From contig NC_031674.1 in assembly GCF_001640025.1 (NCBI RefSeq), positions 4,588,001-4,652,000 of the forward strand: a stretch of 64,000 bases of DNA, read 5' to 3'. This stretch comes from Sugiyamaella lignohabitans. Lineage: Eukaryota > Ascomycota > Dipodascomycetes > Dipodascales > Trichomonascaceae. The translations under genes and the position numbers were made by a program. Shown piece after piece: positions 50,623-61,073 of the stretch (positions within the stretch are counted from its first letter, which is position 1; every line of letters begins with the position of its first letter). Under the pieces are notes generated by a model. That model was not told the DNA's origin, did not search any database, and saw only the letters and a program-made list of their open reading frames with translations.

Positions 50623-50635
50623 CATATCACGTGAG
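50623..50635 (+). promoter_or_regulatory. Cbf1-type CACGTG box upstream of RPL31
   Basis: CATATCACGTGAG, identical over 13 bases to the box upstream of RPL38 and 29 bases after the Tbf1-like motif. Confidence 0.5.
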
Positions 50636-50870
50636 CAAGGTCACTGGGTTAGGTCTTAAGACTAACGACCCTAAGTCTAAACTTACCCTTTTAGGAAAGT
50701 TTTTTGGATCTTAGATTGAGATGTTCTGAAATATTCACGCATTTTCTGACACAAACTGACTCAATTGACTCCGTTAACATCGTGCATATTCTAGTTCGAC
50801 ATTACTGTGAATAGCGACCCTTCTCGATACCACTGTAGATTTTTCAAGGTCATCGATAATATACACAACA

Positions 50871-51629
50871 ATGGCTCCAGTCAAGAAGCAAAGATCCGCC
50901 ATTTCTGACGTCGTCACTCGTGAATACACCATTCACCTTCACAAGAGGGTATGTTTTTACAAGAGAGCTGAAAAGTGTAGTCTGTAACAGGGTCGAGAGC
51001 TGTAGGATGATGGATTTGAGCCCGATTTGATGAATATGAAGTTCGGCAAACTATTGTTCGAGTAAAGAGCCGACAAGCACTATTAGCATGGAATATATAA
51101 GATGTTACTGGGACTATTGGTTGTTATTCTAAGTGCGTTTTTATTAGTTTATACTTATTCGGCTTCTCCAGTATTATCAACCCCAATTATGGTTACAACC
51201 AATAGCCATCTACAAAATACCTTCAAGAACACTCAACATAAAAAGAAGGTTATCATTATCTTGCTCATTTCTCACGGACTACCCTATTTTCTCTCTATCT
51301 CTTTCCGATCATATTATTATTGGACCACTTACTAACTAGTGCAGGTTTTTGGTGTTCAATTCAAGAAGAGAGCCCCCAAGGCCGTTAAGGCTGTCAAGGC
51401 TTTCGCTCAACAACAAATGGGTACCAGCGATGTCCGTCTTGACCCTGTCTTGAACAAGGAGCTCTGGAAGAGAGGTATCAAGGGCATTCCATACAGAATT
51501 AGAGTGCGCATCTCCAGAAAGAGAAACGATGAGAAGGATGCCAAGGAGAAGTTGTTCTCTTATGTTCAAGCTGTCAACGTCGCTTCTCCCAAGGGTCTTG
51601 AGACTACTGTTGTTGAGGCTGATGCTTAA
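50871..51629 (+). CDS. RPL31: 60S ribosomal protein eL31, two exons
   Basis: Exons 50871-50948 and 51345-51629 give 120 residues. The 396-base intron has a GTATGT donor, TACTAAC branch point and TGCAG acceptor, phase 0. The product starts MAPVKKQRSAISDVVTREY, then TIHLHKR-VFGVQFKKRAPKAVKA across the junction and KGIPYRIRVRISRKRN, as in eL31. It lies near the ribosome exit tunnel. Codon choice is strongly biased as for other highly expressed genes. The intron is the longest in the window; a 77-codon open frame inside it has no recognisable content. Confidence 0.96.
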
Positions 51630-52048
51630 ACGTAAATAAATGTTTGCACGTTTATAAAAAAAAATATCATTTCACCAGTGATTTTTATGTATTGAATGTA
51701 TAAATAATCCTCAAATTTGGCCATAGACAGCCTGTCTATGGCATGAAGAAAGAATACCAAGCGTAACTAAAGTAATTTAAAGTACTCAGCAGCATTGTGG
51801 ATTTAGCATGTGCTGGTGCTATTGCCCTGCTGTCTATTTAAAGTTGGTTGTCAGGCACTGTCTGTGGTGTACCTGTTCTCACAGACTTTGGTTCCCATTC
51901 AGCCTGTTGTCTTATGCAGCCACCCATTAATTCAGAGTTTAATGCCCGACTGAAGTAGAATATGAAGCTGGATATAAATAGAGCTAGTTGCTTGTTGTAC
52001 GATTTCTCTCTTTTTGAGGGTCTGGGTATTAGCAGGTAGTTTCTTTCT
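51630..52048. other. Gap between RPL31 and the orphan gene
   Basis: About 420 bases: the RPL31 3' region and a TATAAATA box at 51973-51980, listed separately. Nothing else is seen. Confidence 0.35.
51973..51980 (+). promoter_or_regulatory. TATA box of the orphan gene
   Basis: TATAAATA, about 70 bases before the ATG at 52049. It supports transcription of the following open frame. Confidence 0.45.
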
Positions 52049-52564
52049 ATGTCAGGATCAGGAACGAAAATACGTACTCACACTCACTGGGCTAGCTACC
52101 ACAATGCTGGTGAAGCATATATTGATACATTTACTGTGAGCTCTAACTTTGAAGCATTCAATATTAGTAACCCTGTACTATTACAATATGGATCCATTGG
52201 TGCTAGACCGCTGAGCAAATTAAGGGGAAATAAAGGAAAGCTGTTTAGAGGTTGGAATCAATTTTCAGACAGACGTGAAAGTGAGAGAGCTGATTTTGGC
52301 ACGGATTCTCAATCTAATGACGGGGTCCCCGAGCATGGCTATAGAGAGTCACTCTTTCTGGAGAGACACTCTTCTGCAAATTCCCAAACTGCTTTAAGAC
52401 GACCTGACGTGGGGATAAAGAAAACAACAGACAAAAAAACCCATGCCGGACCTGACGCACCCCAGATCAATACCGAGAATGGTGGTGCTGTCAGAACTAA
52501 TCCTAATGGTCGGCGACAGAGATTTGTCAGCAAAGTATTGCGGGCAATGAGGGGTCGCAGATGA
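52049..52564 (+). CDS. Orphan basic, low-complexity protein
   Basis: A 171-residue open frame starting MSGSGTKIRTHTHWASYHN. I do not recognise a family. It is polar, with many Arg, Asn, Ser and Gly and no membrane segment or signal peptide, and it ends in a strongly basic helix (GRRQRFVSKVLRAMRGRR) that could bind nucleic acid, calmodulin or membranes. A TATA box at the right distance supports expression. It lies between two highly expressed genes (RPL31 and FBA1), so a short-lived or condition-specific gene is plausible. A spurious frame cannot be excluded. Confidence 0.45.
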   Translation: MSGSGTKIRTHTHWASYHNAGEAYIDTFTVSSNFEAFNISNPVLLQYGSIGARPLSKLRGNKGKLFRGWNQFSDRRESERADFGTDSQSNDGVPEHGYRESLFLERHSSANSQTALRRPDVGIKKTTDKKTHAGPDAPQINTENGGAVRTNPNGRRQRFVSKVLRAMRGRR

Positions 52565-53585
52565 ATGGATCGGGTTGGTGTCAGGGTGCCTGTTCATTGG
52601 ATCTAGTCTGTATTTACTGAAAAAGGGGAGTTTTAACTAAAAGAGTGCATCTCAGGGGTATTGTGCATGAAGGATGTAGCGATCCGATGTAGCCCGAAGA
52701 GATCGATTAGCTTGCCCACCAGCTCCCTAAAGACAGGCATGCCCAGCTAAGAAGACATCAACAGTCACTACTCACTAAATATTTGGACCGCTTAAGTCAT
52801 TTATTAAAAGTGATAACATGCGACCTTCGTGTACGTCTGTTAGGGTGGACAGCCCCGAGGCCGGCAAATCCGAGATAGATAAATTATAACATATAGAAAG
52901 AGAACGTGCCTTTCGCAAAAACCCCCACTCAGGAGAATACTCAAAGTTCGGCAATGGGTTGCTCGGATAAGTTATATTTATATCACTGATACATAAAGAT
53001 ATGACAACAACGAGGTGACGATTATACCGACACTTTTCTCGGGCATTTCATGGGGTCAGCCGGAATATTCTCGTGATTGTGACTACCCGCATATGAGAAG
53101 TGGGGATGAAGTGAAGTGTGGGGGGAAGAGTGGGAAAAGCAAACAAGAGACTTCAACACTTTTAACAGAACCATGAGGAAACGAATGGTTCAACAAAATT
53201 ACAATGTTAATTTTACTGGTTTACCATTGGACAATGCGCTATCAGATAACAGTAGAAGACGTAGGAAAACCCTCCGTTATCGGTACGCAAGGCCTGTGCT
53301 CCCAACTCTTACCCGGCATTAACTACAACGAAAACAAGCAAGCAGCGGACAGTTACAAAAAGCAATTTTCCCAAGGTTGGGGTTTTTGTAACAAAATAAG
53401 AGTCTGTGTATCCATGTGCGAACTCAGGCTAGATTAATCTTTGTGTGTGAAAAGATATATAAAGTCCCAATCTGCTGATCTCAATCGCATTTACGTTTCT
53501 TCCTTTTCTATTATTGTTGAATTCTTCTTAACAAAAAACAATCTAGGAAACGGATTCAATTGAGGTGAAACCTAAACTAAACACA
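52565..53585. other. FBA1 promoter region
   Basis: About 1 kb with a purine-rich GTGGGGA/GTGTGGGGGG stretch around 53098-53132, several CCCC blocks and a TATA box at 53456-53464. Small open frames here have no recognisable content. Confidence 0.4.
53456..53464 (+). promoter_or_regulatory. TATA box of FBA1
   Basis: TATATAAAG about 125 bases before the FBA1 ATG, followed by a pyrimidine- and then A-rich leader, as in strong glycolytic promoters. Confidence 0.5.
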
Positions 53586-55172
53586 ATGCCTTCTGCTACT
53601 GACGTTCTTAAGAGAAAGTCCGGCGTTATCGTCGGTGATGATGTTCGCCATGTAAGTCTTCTGAGAGTATAGATAGAATTACCCAGCGGTATTGGAGCTC
53701 CATGGTTTAATTGATGGTGAGATAGGCCATCACATTTTTGCCATGTTTTGCTCTTCGGCGTGAGAGTATAGATTTATCAATTACTTGTTCTAACGTTTTT
53801 ATAGCTTTTTGACTATGCTCAAAAGCACAAGTTTGCCATTCCTGCTATCGTAAGTAAGACACGGAAGGGACTCAATTGATTCTTTTCTTGACAATTTGGA
53901 TTCGATTTGGGCATTCAGCTGGCGGATCGAACGAAAAAAAAACTGTGTCCGCATTAGAAAATTTGAGATTTGTCCGAAAAATCCTAGTATCTGCCTGCAT
54001 GCGTATATGAGCGCCTCGTCTGGTTTGCGTTGAGGTTTGGTTCTCCCTGCGTGCATAGATGTCCAAATGATATCATAGATCAGCTGTTAATTTTGCATAA
54101 CACAATACCATTGCTGTGCTGGATTTAGCCGGCCAACCTAAAAATGGGTTCAAAAAATGGCAAATTGTGGTTAAAGCTCGTGGCTAACAAATTCTAGAAC
54201 GTCACCTCTTCTTCTACTGTCATTGCCGCTCTTGAGGCTGCTCGTGATAACAAGGCTCCTATTATCCTCCAATGTTCTCAAGGTGGTTCTGCTTACTTCG
54301 CTGGTAAGGGTGTTTCTAACACTAACCAAGAGGCTTCCATTGCTGGTGCCGTTGCTGCCGCTCACTTCATTCGTTCCATTGCCCCCACTTACGGTATCCC
54401 AGTGGTTCTCCACACTGACCACTGTGCTAAGAAGCTCTTGCCTTGGTTGGATGGTATGCTCGACGCTGATGAGGCCTACTACAAGGAGCACGGTGAGCCT
54501 TTGTTTTCTTCCCACATGATCGACTTGTCTGAGGAGGACCACGCTTCCAACATTGCCACCACCAAGAAGTACTTCGAGCGTGCTGCCAAGATGAACCAAT
54601 GGCTTGAGATGGAAATTGGTATCACTGGTGGTGAGGAAGATGGTGTCGATAACTCTGGTGTTGATTCTTCCAGACTCTACACCCAACCCGAGGACATTTT
54701 CGAGGTTTACAAGGCCCTTTCCTCTGTCTCCCCTAACTTTTCTATTGCCGCTGCTTTTGGTAATGTCCACGGTGTCTACAAGCCAGGTAACGTCAAGTTG
54801 AGACCCGAGCTCCTCGGAAACCACCAAGAATATGCTAAGAAGCAACTTAACAACGGTAAGGAATTCCCTCTTTACCTTGTTTTCCATGGTGGTTCTGGCT
54901 CTTCGCAAGAAGAATTTAACACTGCTATTGAACGTGGTGTTGTTAAGGTCAACATTGATACTGATACTCAATACGCTTACTTGATTGGTATCCGTGACTA
55001 CGTTCTTAAGAAGAAGGACTACATCATGTCTCAAGTTGGTAACCCTGACGGTGAGGACAAGCCCAACAAGAAGTACTTCGACCCCAGAGTTTGGGTTCGT
55101 GAAGGTGAGAAGACCATGTCTGCTCGTATCAAGGAGTCTCTTGAGATCTTCCACACTGTCAACCAAATTTAA
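53586..55172 (+). CDS. FBA1: Class II fructose-bisphosphate aldolase, three exons
   Basis: Exons 53586-53651, 53805-53849 and 54198-55172 give 361 residues (S. cerevisiae Fba1 has 359). Both introns (153 and 348 bases) have GTAAGT donors and CTAAC branch points, phase 0. Exon 2 has 15 codons. Key features: FAIPAINVTSSSTVIAALEAARD, zinc and catalytic residues in VVLHTDHCAKK, the E.EIG..GGEEDG block, AAFGNVHGVYKPG, and FHGGSGS with NIDTDTQ for phosphate binding. It cleaves fructose-1,6-bisphosphate in glycolysis and works in reverse in gluconeogenesis, in the cytosol. Codons are strongly biased; this bias also produces a long open frame on the opposite strand. Introns near the start may boost expression, as reported for Yarrowia FBA1. 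Confidence 0.97.
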
Positions 55173-55779
55173 ATTTTATATCCCCTATATATGTTAATAT
55201 GAAGACCGGTGAATGCACCCTGTTGTCAACCCTCCATTTCCAAAGCCAACAGCACCTATTAATTGGGGATTTTCCGGTGCATGCATTCCTGCACAGTTTT
55301 TCCGGTTTTATATGCTGTTTTGTAACTAGTTATTTTGATTGGCCCGAGAAATTGATTATCGCCATGCATAGTTGCTACTGTCTATCTTACACATTAACAT
55401 GGGTGACTAAATTAGCAACCATATAATCACTTTCTAAAGCCCAACCAATTTAAATGCCACCAGTTCACGCATCACCAGGACGCCAGTTTTCTTAAATATC
55501 TGGTCGTAGACATTTACTTTAGATACGGTAGGTATCTTTTTATAAATTGCCACGGGATGCTACCGTCACTTCGGAAAATCACTGACAGCTAGCTTCATAT
55601 TTGAGCATATTTTTATAGAAATATATTGTGATAAATGATGGGATAGATCAAAATCAATAAAATTAAGGATCTGGCTAAATTTTAGGTACTATTATGCTCA
55701 AAAAGCTGCAATGATGAGATAAAAACCCTAACCTAAAGCTTGACACCAAAGGTAGTCCGAATTGGAACTGAACAAATAA
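55173..55779. other. FBA1 3' side to tRNA-Ser
   Basis: About 600 bases. A partial inverted relation exists between ACCGGTGAATGCA (55204-55216) and TTCCGGTGCATGCATTCC (55272-55289). No gene is supported. Confidence 0.35.
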
Positions 55780-55879
55780 GTCACAGTGGCCGAGTGGTTT
55801 TAAGGCGTTGCCCTGCTATACATGCAAGTTAGCCAGGCAGTGGGTTTTGCCCGCGCAGGTTCGAGTCCTGTCTGTGACG
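55780..55879 (+). tRNA. tRNA-Ser(GCT) with intron, second copy
   Basis: The same 100-base gene as at 28838, on the plus strand. Mature sequence and anticodon GCT are identical; within the 16-base intron one base differs (TACATGC versus TACATAC). A TTTTT terminator follows. Confidence 0.9.
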
Positions 55880-56321
55880 TTATATTTTTGCAGATGTGCT
55901 ATCTGACTATTTCTTATACTTAATATTTTACCAGTCGAATAGAAACAGGTCTAATGGAACATGAAAAAAAGTTGGAATGTATTTCTGGATATCAAAGCCG
56001 ACACTGAGTTGTTTGTTGGCCTCAAGGTGAAATAGATGATGCAGGTAATTTTCTCCACCGGACTACAGTCATTGTATCCTTATCAATGAAATCAGATAAC
56101 CACACAACAAATAGGTCTATGAAATAGCACAGCCCGAAGAATAAAAAGGGCACTATCGCAAAGCATAGACGGCCGATCGCCGAGCCCGATAAGATAGGAC
56201 AAACACTTGGAGCGGCTCATTACATCTGCTAAAGAGTGCTGAAAATGTGATTCTTACCCAGTAGACTATAAAAGTTTCAATAATTTACTATTTGTAGATA
56301 CAATAAATAACTCGGATGTAA
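55880..56321. other. Gap between tRNA-Ser and the acidic-protein gene
   Basis: About 440 bases, AT-rich, with no supported gene. Confidence 0.35.
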
Positions 56322-59300
56322 TCAATTCTTCCGATTGAGGTTAACTTTGCGCTTACGGGTCTTTGAGGACCGAGCAGGCTTCTTAAGCTTCTTCTGATCT
56401 GGCGAGCTTGCCTCCTCTTTAACTTCGTTCGCATCTTTTTCGGTATGGTCAGTTTTGAGATGTGTCTCCAGTACCTGTGAAGACTCTTCAAAATTTCTCT
56501 TTCGTCCTTTCCTGGGCTTATCCTCTTCTACACTCAAAGCCTCTTCCATCGTGATGTTCCCATCGATGTCATTAGGGGTTACACCAACGGATATATCTGA
56601 ATTGTGATTGACCACTGGAGCAGCAGGCACATCTGCCTCAACACCATCGCCTTCTTCGTAACGACGCCCACTCCTTAAAATCCTAGCCCTGGTCCTGACA
56701 TGGGTCACAGTCGGCTCCGAAACTGGCTTTCGCTTTTTGCTCTTTTTAGTCGTAGACCCTGGCTTGCGTACAACGGAGTCAAGAGTAGAATCCAGCACAA
56801 CCTCTTTGCCAGGTGCTTTAGTGGGCATGGGAGAATCTCCAGGGGGTCCTTCGGAACTTTCATGTGCAATAGGTTCTTTCTTCATTTCTTGGTCAGCACC
56901 TTCATCAATAGGCACAGAGAAATTCTCTAAAAGTCCCTCACCAGTTTGTTTTTGCAAATATTGAACAGACTGCTGGAAACTGTCATCTCCCGATTTTGAA
57001 TCCCCACTAGTATCTAAAGTTCTTACAGGCTCCTTAACAAGCTCCTCAACAGGCTCCTCAACAGGCTCCTTAACCAGCCTCTCTAGCGACCCTTCAGAGG
57101 GCTCTTCAGCAAGCTTCTCAACTGGCATATCTACCAATGCACTAGAAAACCCTCCAATAGATCCTTCCTGCATGTCCTCAATAGTCTTCTCGTAAGACTC
57201 TTGGTCTTGTTTCTCACTCAGAACTTCAGCAGGGGCATCTATAGGATTCTCGGAAAATGCCAGATCATCTCCAGGTTGAACAGGTGATTTTTTTCCTACG
57301 GGGCTCGTATAATATTCTTCAGTAGAGTAGTGCACGGAATCCTTTACGTGCCCTTCATCCAAATCCTCATTGTCATCTGGGATTACGAGTACCACTTCAG
57401 CAGAATCTACAACTGAAATGTCAGCATTATCCATATGCCCATCAGAAAGTTCCTCGCTTGGAAACCCTCCAGAGATGTTCACCGTCTCATCACTACCGGC
57501 TACAGGCTCAATCGGTTTCTCAAGTAAATTTTCTGCCTCCAAACTACTTTTAAAAGACTTTTCCATCGATTCCATTACGGGCTCTGGAGAAAGGGCTTCT
57601 AAACGGTTCACAAAATGGCTGCCAACAGATTCAGCGGTAGAGAGATCGAGATTCTCAGTAGACTCATCTGCAGCATGTTCTTTGAAATCAACGGCAGAAA
57701 TAGAACTCTCAGAAATCTCCGCTGATGTCACAAGTGGTGACTTTTCATGAGAAGCAGTATTAACGACAAACGGAGCTTTGCTTGTATCATCGGCAGCTAT
57801 GTAGGCTGCACTCTCCTCATTGAGAAACGAACCTACCTTGGATTTGTTCTCTAACTTATCGGGGCTTGGGACTGGAGCAGGAGACTCTTCGAGATTAAAC
57901 GGTTCCTGCACGTCGGAGCTATTTTGAATTTTGTTATCCTTAGAATAACCAGAATGTACAGGTGCCGATGGGGCAAGCGCCTGATCGTTACCAGCCACCT
58001 TTGTATGCGAGGAATCGTCTGTATCTGTAATCTGCTCTGTCTTAACATTGGAAAACAAGGAAGACTGTGAGAATAGAGCCAATGTCCGAGAAGCAAGCTC
58101 AGATGAGTTCTCTACCCTAGACGTATCAACATCCATCGTGTCATTTATTTCCTCATCTGAGCTTAGTTCGTAAATGTCAATAGTTTTATGATGGTCGGGA
58201 TTAAAGACTTCTTCTTGAACATTAGTGTCATTCTTGCCTGGCTGAGGTTCCTCTGAAGCAATTTCCACTACAGCATTAGAACTATCACCAAAAGAGAAAT
58301 TTATATTTACGTCCCGGAAACGTCTTGTTACAGTATCGGAAATCATCTGATAGGTACTCAATGGGGGTTGCATATCATCAGAATAAAATGGGTTAACATC
58401 CTTTGCTGAGCTAATTTTAGGACCGTTTGGTGTGGGGGGCAAAAACTGAGTAATGTCAACTAGAGGCTTAGTAGTAATTGGCGACTCCTTGTCAAGAGGA
58501 GGGTGGTTAGTAGACACCGAACTCTCCTCGTTAATAAGAGAACCACTCGATCGGGAAGGTTGTGGAGGATTGGATGTAGTCATTTCTTCCAATATTTCGA
58601 TATCTTCATTATCAAGATCAACTTGCTCCACGCTTGATTCTGGGACCAGGGCAGCCCTGTCATGGTCAGCAACGCTTTCTGCAGCCTGAAGATATGGTTC
58701 ATGACTCTCAATCATATCTAAAGCAATCCTCGTCAAGCTAGGATCAACAAGATCTGAAAGAGGCTTAGTCTCCTCATCATTGAATAGATCCCCAACATGT
58801 TCTTGCTTATTATCTTTTTCTTCACTGAGTGCGTGTCGACTGTGACTGACATTCTCTGCTCTTGGTTCATTCTCTGGATTGGAGTATCCAAATAAGAGGG
58901 AATCATGGGGAGTATTAGGCAGAAACCGACGAACTTCGAAATTGTCGACATGATTAACTTCAGTAGTTTGTGGAACTGGTATCTCTTCCTCTTCGTCCCG
59001 GGGCAATATACTAGTGTCCTCATCTGATTCGCCGTCTTCTTTAGAAAGCAATGAATGGCCATGATTTTCAGATTCTTCATCGAAAAATAGAGATGTGTTG
59101 TAAGATGATCTCAAAGAAGAACCACCGGGTGACGGCCGAGAAAGATCGGTCAACCCCAAACTTCTCCATTGCGATGACTGATGCACTTGTGGCTGCTGTT
59201 GCATTGGAGACCGCAACGGCGGAGTTACGCTGGATCTATACGACTGAGGCAAGATACTCAGACGTTCCTCCGAGTCATACTCCACTTCGTCCTCGTCGGA

Positions 59301-60585
59301 AGATATAAGGTCCACCACTTCAGTGTGGTGGATCGATTTAACAGATTGGTCAGCATCATAATAATTGGTCGAAATAGAAGTGTCAGCTAGTCGAGTTAGC
59401 TCATTATCTTGATGTTCACTATTACTAGAGAAGCTTTCGAGACTGGGCTGGACATTTTGACCATGAATATCATTAGCGGCATCTTTCCCAGATATTATAT
59501 CAAAGTGTGCTTGAGGGGGTTTCGGCGACAACTCATCTGTGATCTGTGTTACTCCAGACATTCTGGTTGGCTCACCAGCAGTTGAGACACTTTCTCGTCG
59601 GAACGAAGTGTCATCACCATCTTCTTCTTCATCAAAATCATAGTCCAGTTCTTCTTCAGCATCCCTGTCAGCATCCTGACCCAAATCCCTATCAAGATCC
59701 TCATGCATATCCCCATCTAATTCATCACTGTACTCGTCATACATGTCTTGATCATTATAGAGATCATTAGAGTCTTCAGGATAATCTTCGACGGATTCTA
59801 TAGGTGGATCTTCTCTATGCATGCCGTCATCCTCTTGAACGTCACTAGAATACTCTTCTTCTTGTTCTTCTTCTTCTAGTTGCCCAACACCTTCATCACT
59901 GCTATCAAGTATTTCAATCTCACTATCCTCCTCATCAATATCCTCGGCGAGATTTTGATTCTCTTGAAATTCTAGTTCATGATCTGAATGATTCTCATCG
60001 GAACGAACCGAAGGAGAAGGCCGATATGAGGCGTGAGGTTTTTCTGATAGCTTACAAAAAGTTAGTAAACCGAATTCCTGAAACAAAACAATAGGCTTTC
60101 AAACTTACGATTTCGTCCCATAACTGATCATTGTCATTCTTGGAAGGATGGTTCGTGGTACCGATATGTGGGCCATAGAAACTAGACAATAACGAGCCAA
60201 GCTTCTCAAAAGCTGATGAACGGACACCCTCATCATCCGCATGAGCTTGCTGCTCCGCGATTTCCATCTCCTCTTTACGTCGCTTGAAGTCCTCTTCTTG
60301 ATCTTGGAGTTCTCTGGCTGTTTTGTCATCATTCATAAGTGCTCGTGAGATTCTTGACCGCACCGACGTCAGCCAACCCGCCAATTCATCTTTCTTCTTT
60401 GTCGGAGTGTTGGTATTGGTGCTCTCAACACCGAAGAGAGACGATGATGGGTCATGCAAAAGCTTCTGGCTTCGCTTGCTAACCAATCTTCGCAACGAAG
60501 AGCCTGGAGTAGCATTGGCTGATTCAGATAAATAGCCTGGGACATGAATTGCCTTCTTGCGTGGAGTAAACGAATCATTTGACAT
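56322..60585 (-). CDS. Large acidic nuclear-type protein with SIM-like motifs, two exons
   Basis: Exons (minus strand) 60585-60109 and 60050-56322 give 1401 residues. The 58-base intron has a GTAAGT donor and TACTAAC branch point; the in-frame acceptor is the first AG after it (TGTAAG). I do not recognise the family. Residues 1-125 carry basic and SP/TP-containing segments, an amphipathic-looking LAGWLTSVRSRISRAL and a charged coiled coil. Residues about 175-1290 are very acidic and Ser-rich, with several hydrophobic-then-acidic motifs like SUMO-interaction motifs: EIEILDSSDE, VVDLISSDEDE, IDIYELSSDEE, DIEILEE and VLVIPDDNED. The C-terminal 130 residues are Lys/Arg-rich (KKSKKRK, RTRARILRSGRR, KTRKRK). 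Such a layout suggests a nuclear, chromatin- or envelope-associated scaffold. No RING or FG repeats are seen. Confidence 0.75.
57025..57078. repeat. Degenerate 12-15-base tandem repeat in the acidic-protein gene
   Basis: About five imperfect copies of a unit like CAGGCTCCTCAA encode alternating Glu-Pro-Val/Glu-Leu-Val-Lys units on the minus strand. Replication slippage in an unstructured segment is the simplest explanation. Confidence 0.55.
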
Positions 60586-61073
60586 AGTAGCCAATGAGAT
60601 GATTCTTTAGGACTTAACAAGAGAGTGTGGAATACCTATAAAAATGAAATGACCCCCTACCAATACTTTTATTGCTGTATTCCCCCAATATCAACTGCAG
60701 CCACGCGATAAACTCAAACGACATCTAATATGCAGTACGACGAAATAATATACATCGGGCTATGTTTCAATGCTTAGAATCGCGGCGTGTGGAAAGACAT
60801 TACAGCCGTGCAAGGGTCCTTCAATATGCACCCATGGCACTCTCAGCACTCGTTCGATTTTTGCATGTATATTATGGAAAGTTACCGTAGGAATAGTTAT
60901 ACATTTTTATATATGACATGATTATCATATACTAAGCTTTGGATTTTAAAGCTTTGTCAATTTCCCAATCTTTTGAGATATAAAGGTCACGTGCAGGAGA
61001 CGTTCACAGCTGCTGCACTCACTGTTGATTAAACTACGTGTTTATCCGTTCGTTTATTCGAACTGGACAGAAT
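60586..61073. other. Divergent promoter region, acidic-protein gene / TRS130
   Basis: About 490 bases. CACGTG lies at 60988-60993 within AGGTCACGTGCAGG, about 85 bases before the TRS130 ATG. No gene is supported. Confidence 0.4.

Larger units (their letters stand above)
49794..50870. other. Divergent intergenic region HOF1 / RPL31
   Basis: About 1.08 kb. RPL31 control motifs are listed separately. Short open frames at 50022-50225 (-), 50109-50324 (+) and 50375-50659 (+) have no recognisable content. Confidence 0.4.

Noticed and set aside
51102..51335. 77-codon frame within the RPL31 intron
   Set aside because: It lies in a well-defined intron, is AT-rich and hydrophobic by composition, and ends next to the branch point. 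I also looked for an intronic snoRNA and saw no convincing C/D or H/ACA boxes.
54171..55166. 331-codon open frame on the minus strand over FBA1
   Set aside because: It mirrors exon 3 of FBA1. Strong codon bias of glycolytic genes commonly produces long antisense frames, and its translation is a repetitive Val/Leu/Asn mix without family features.
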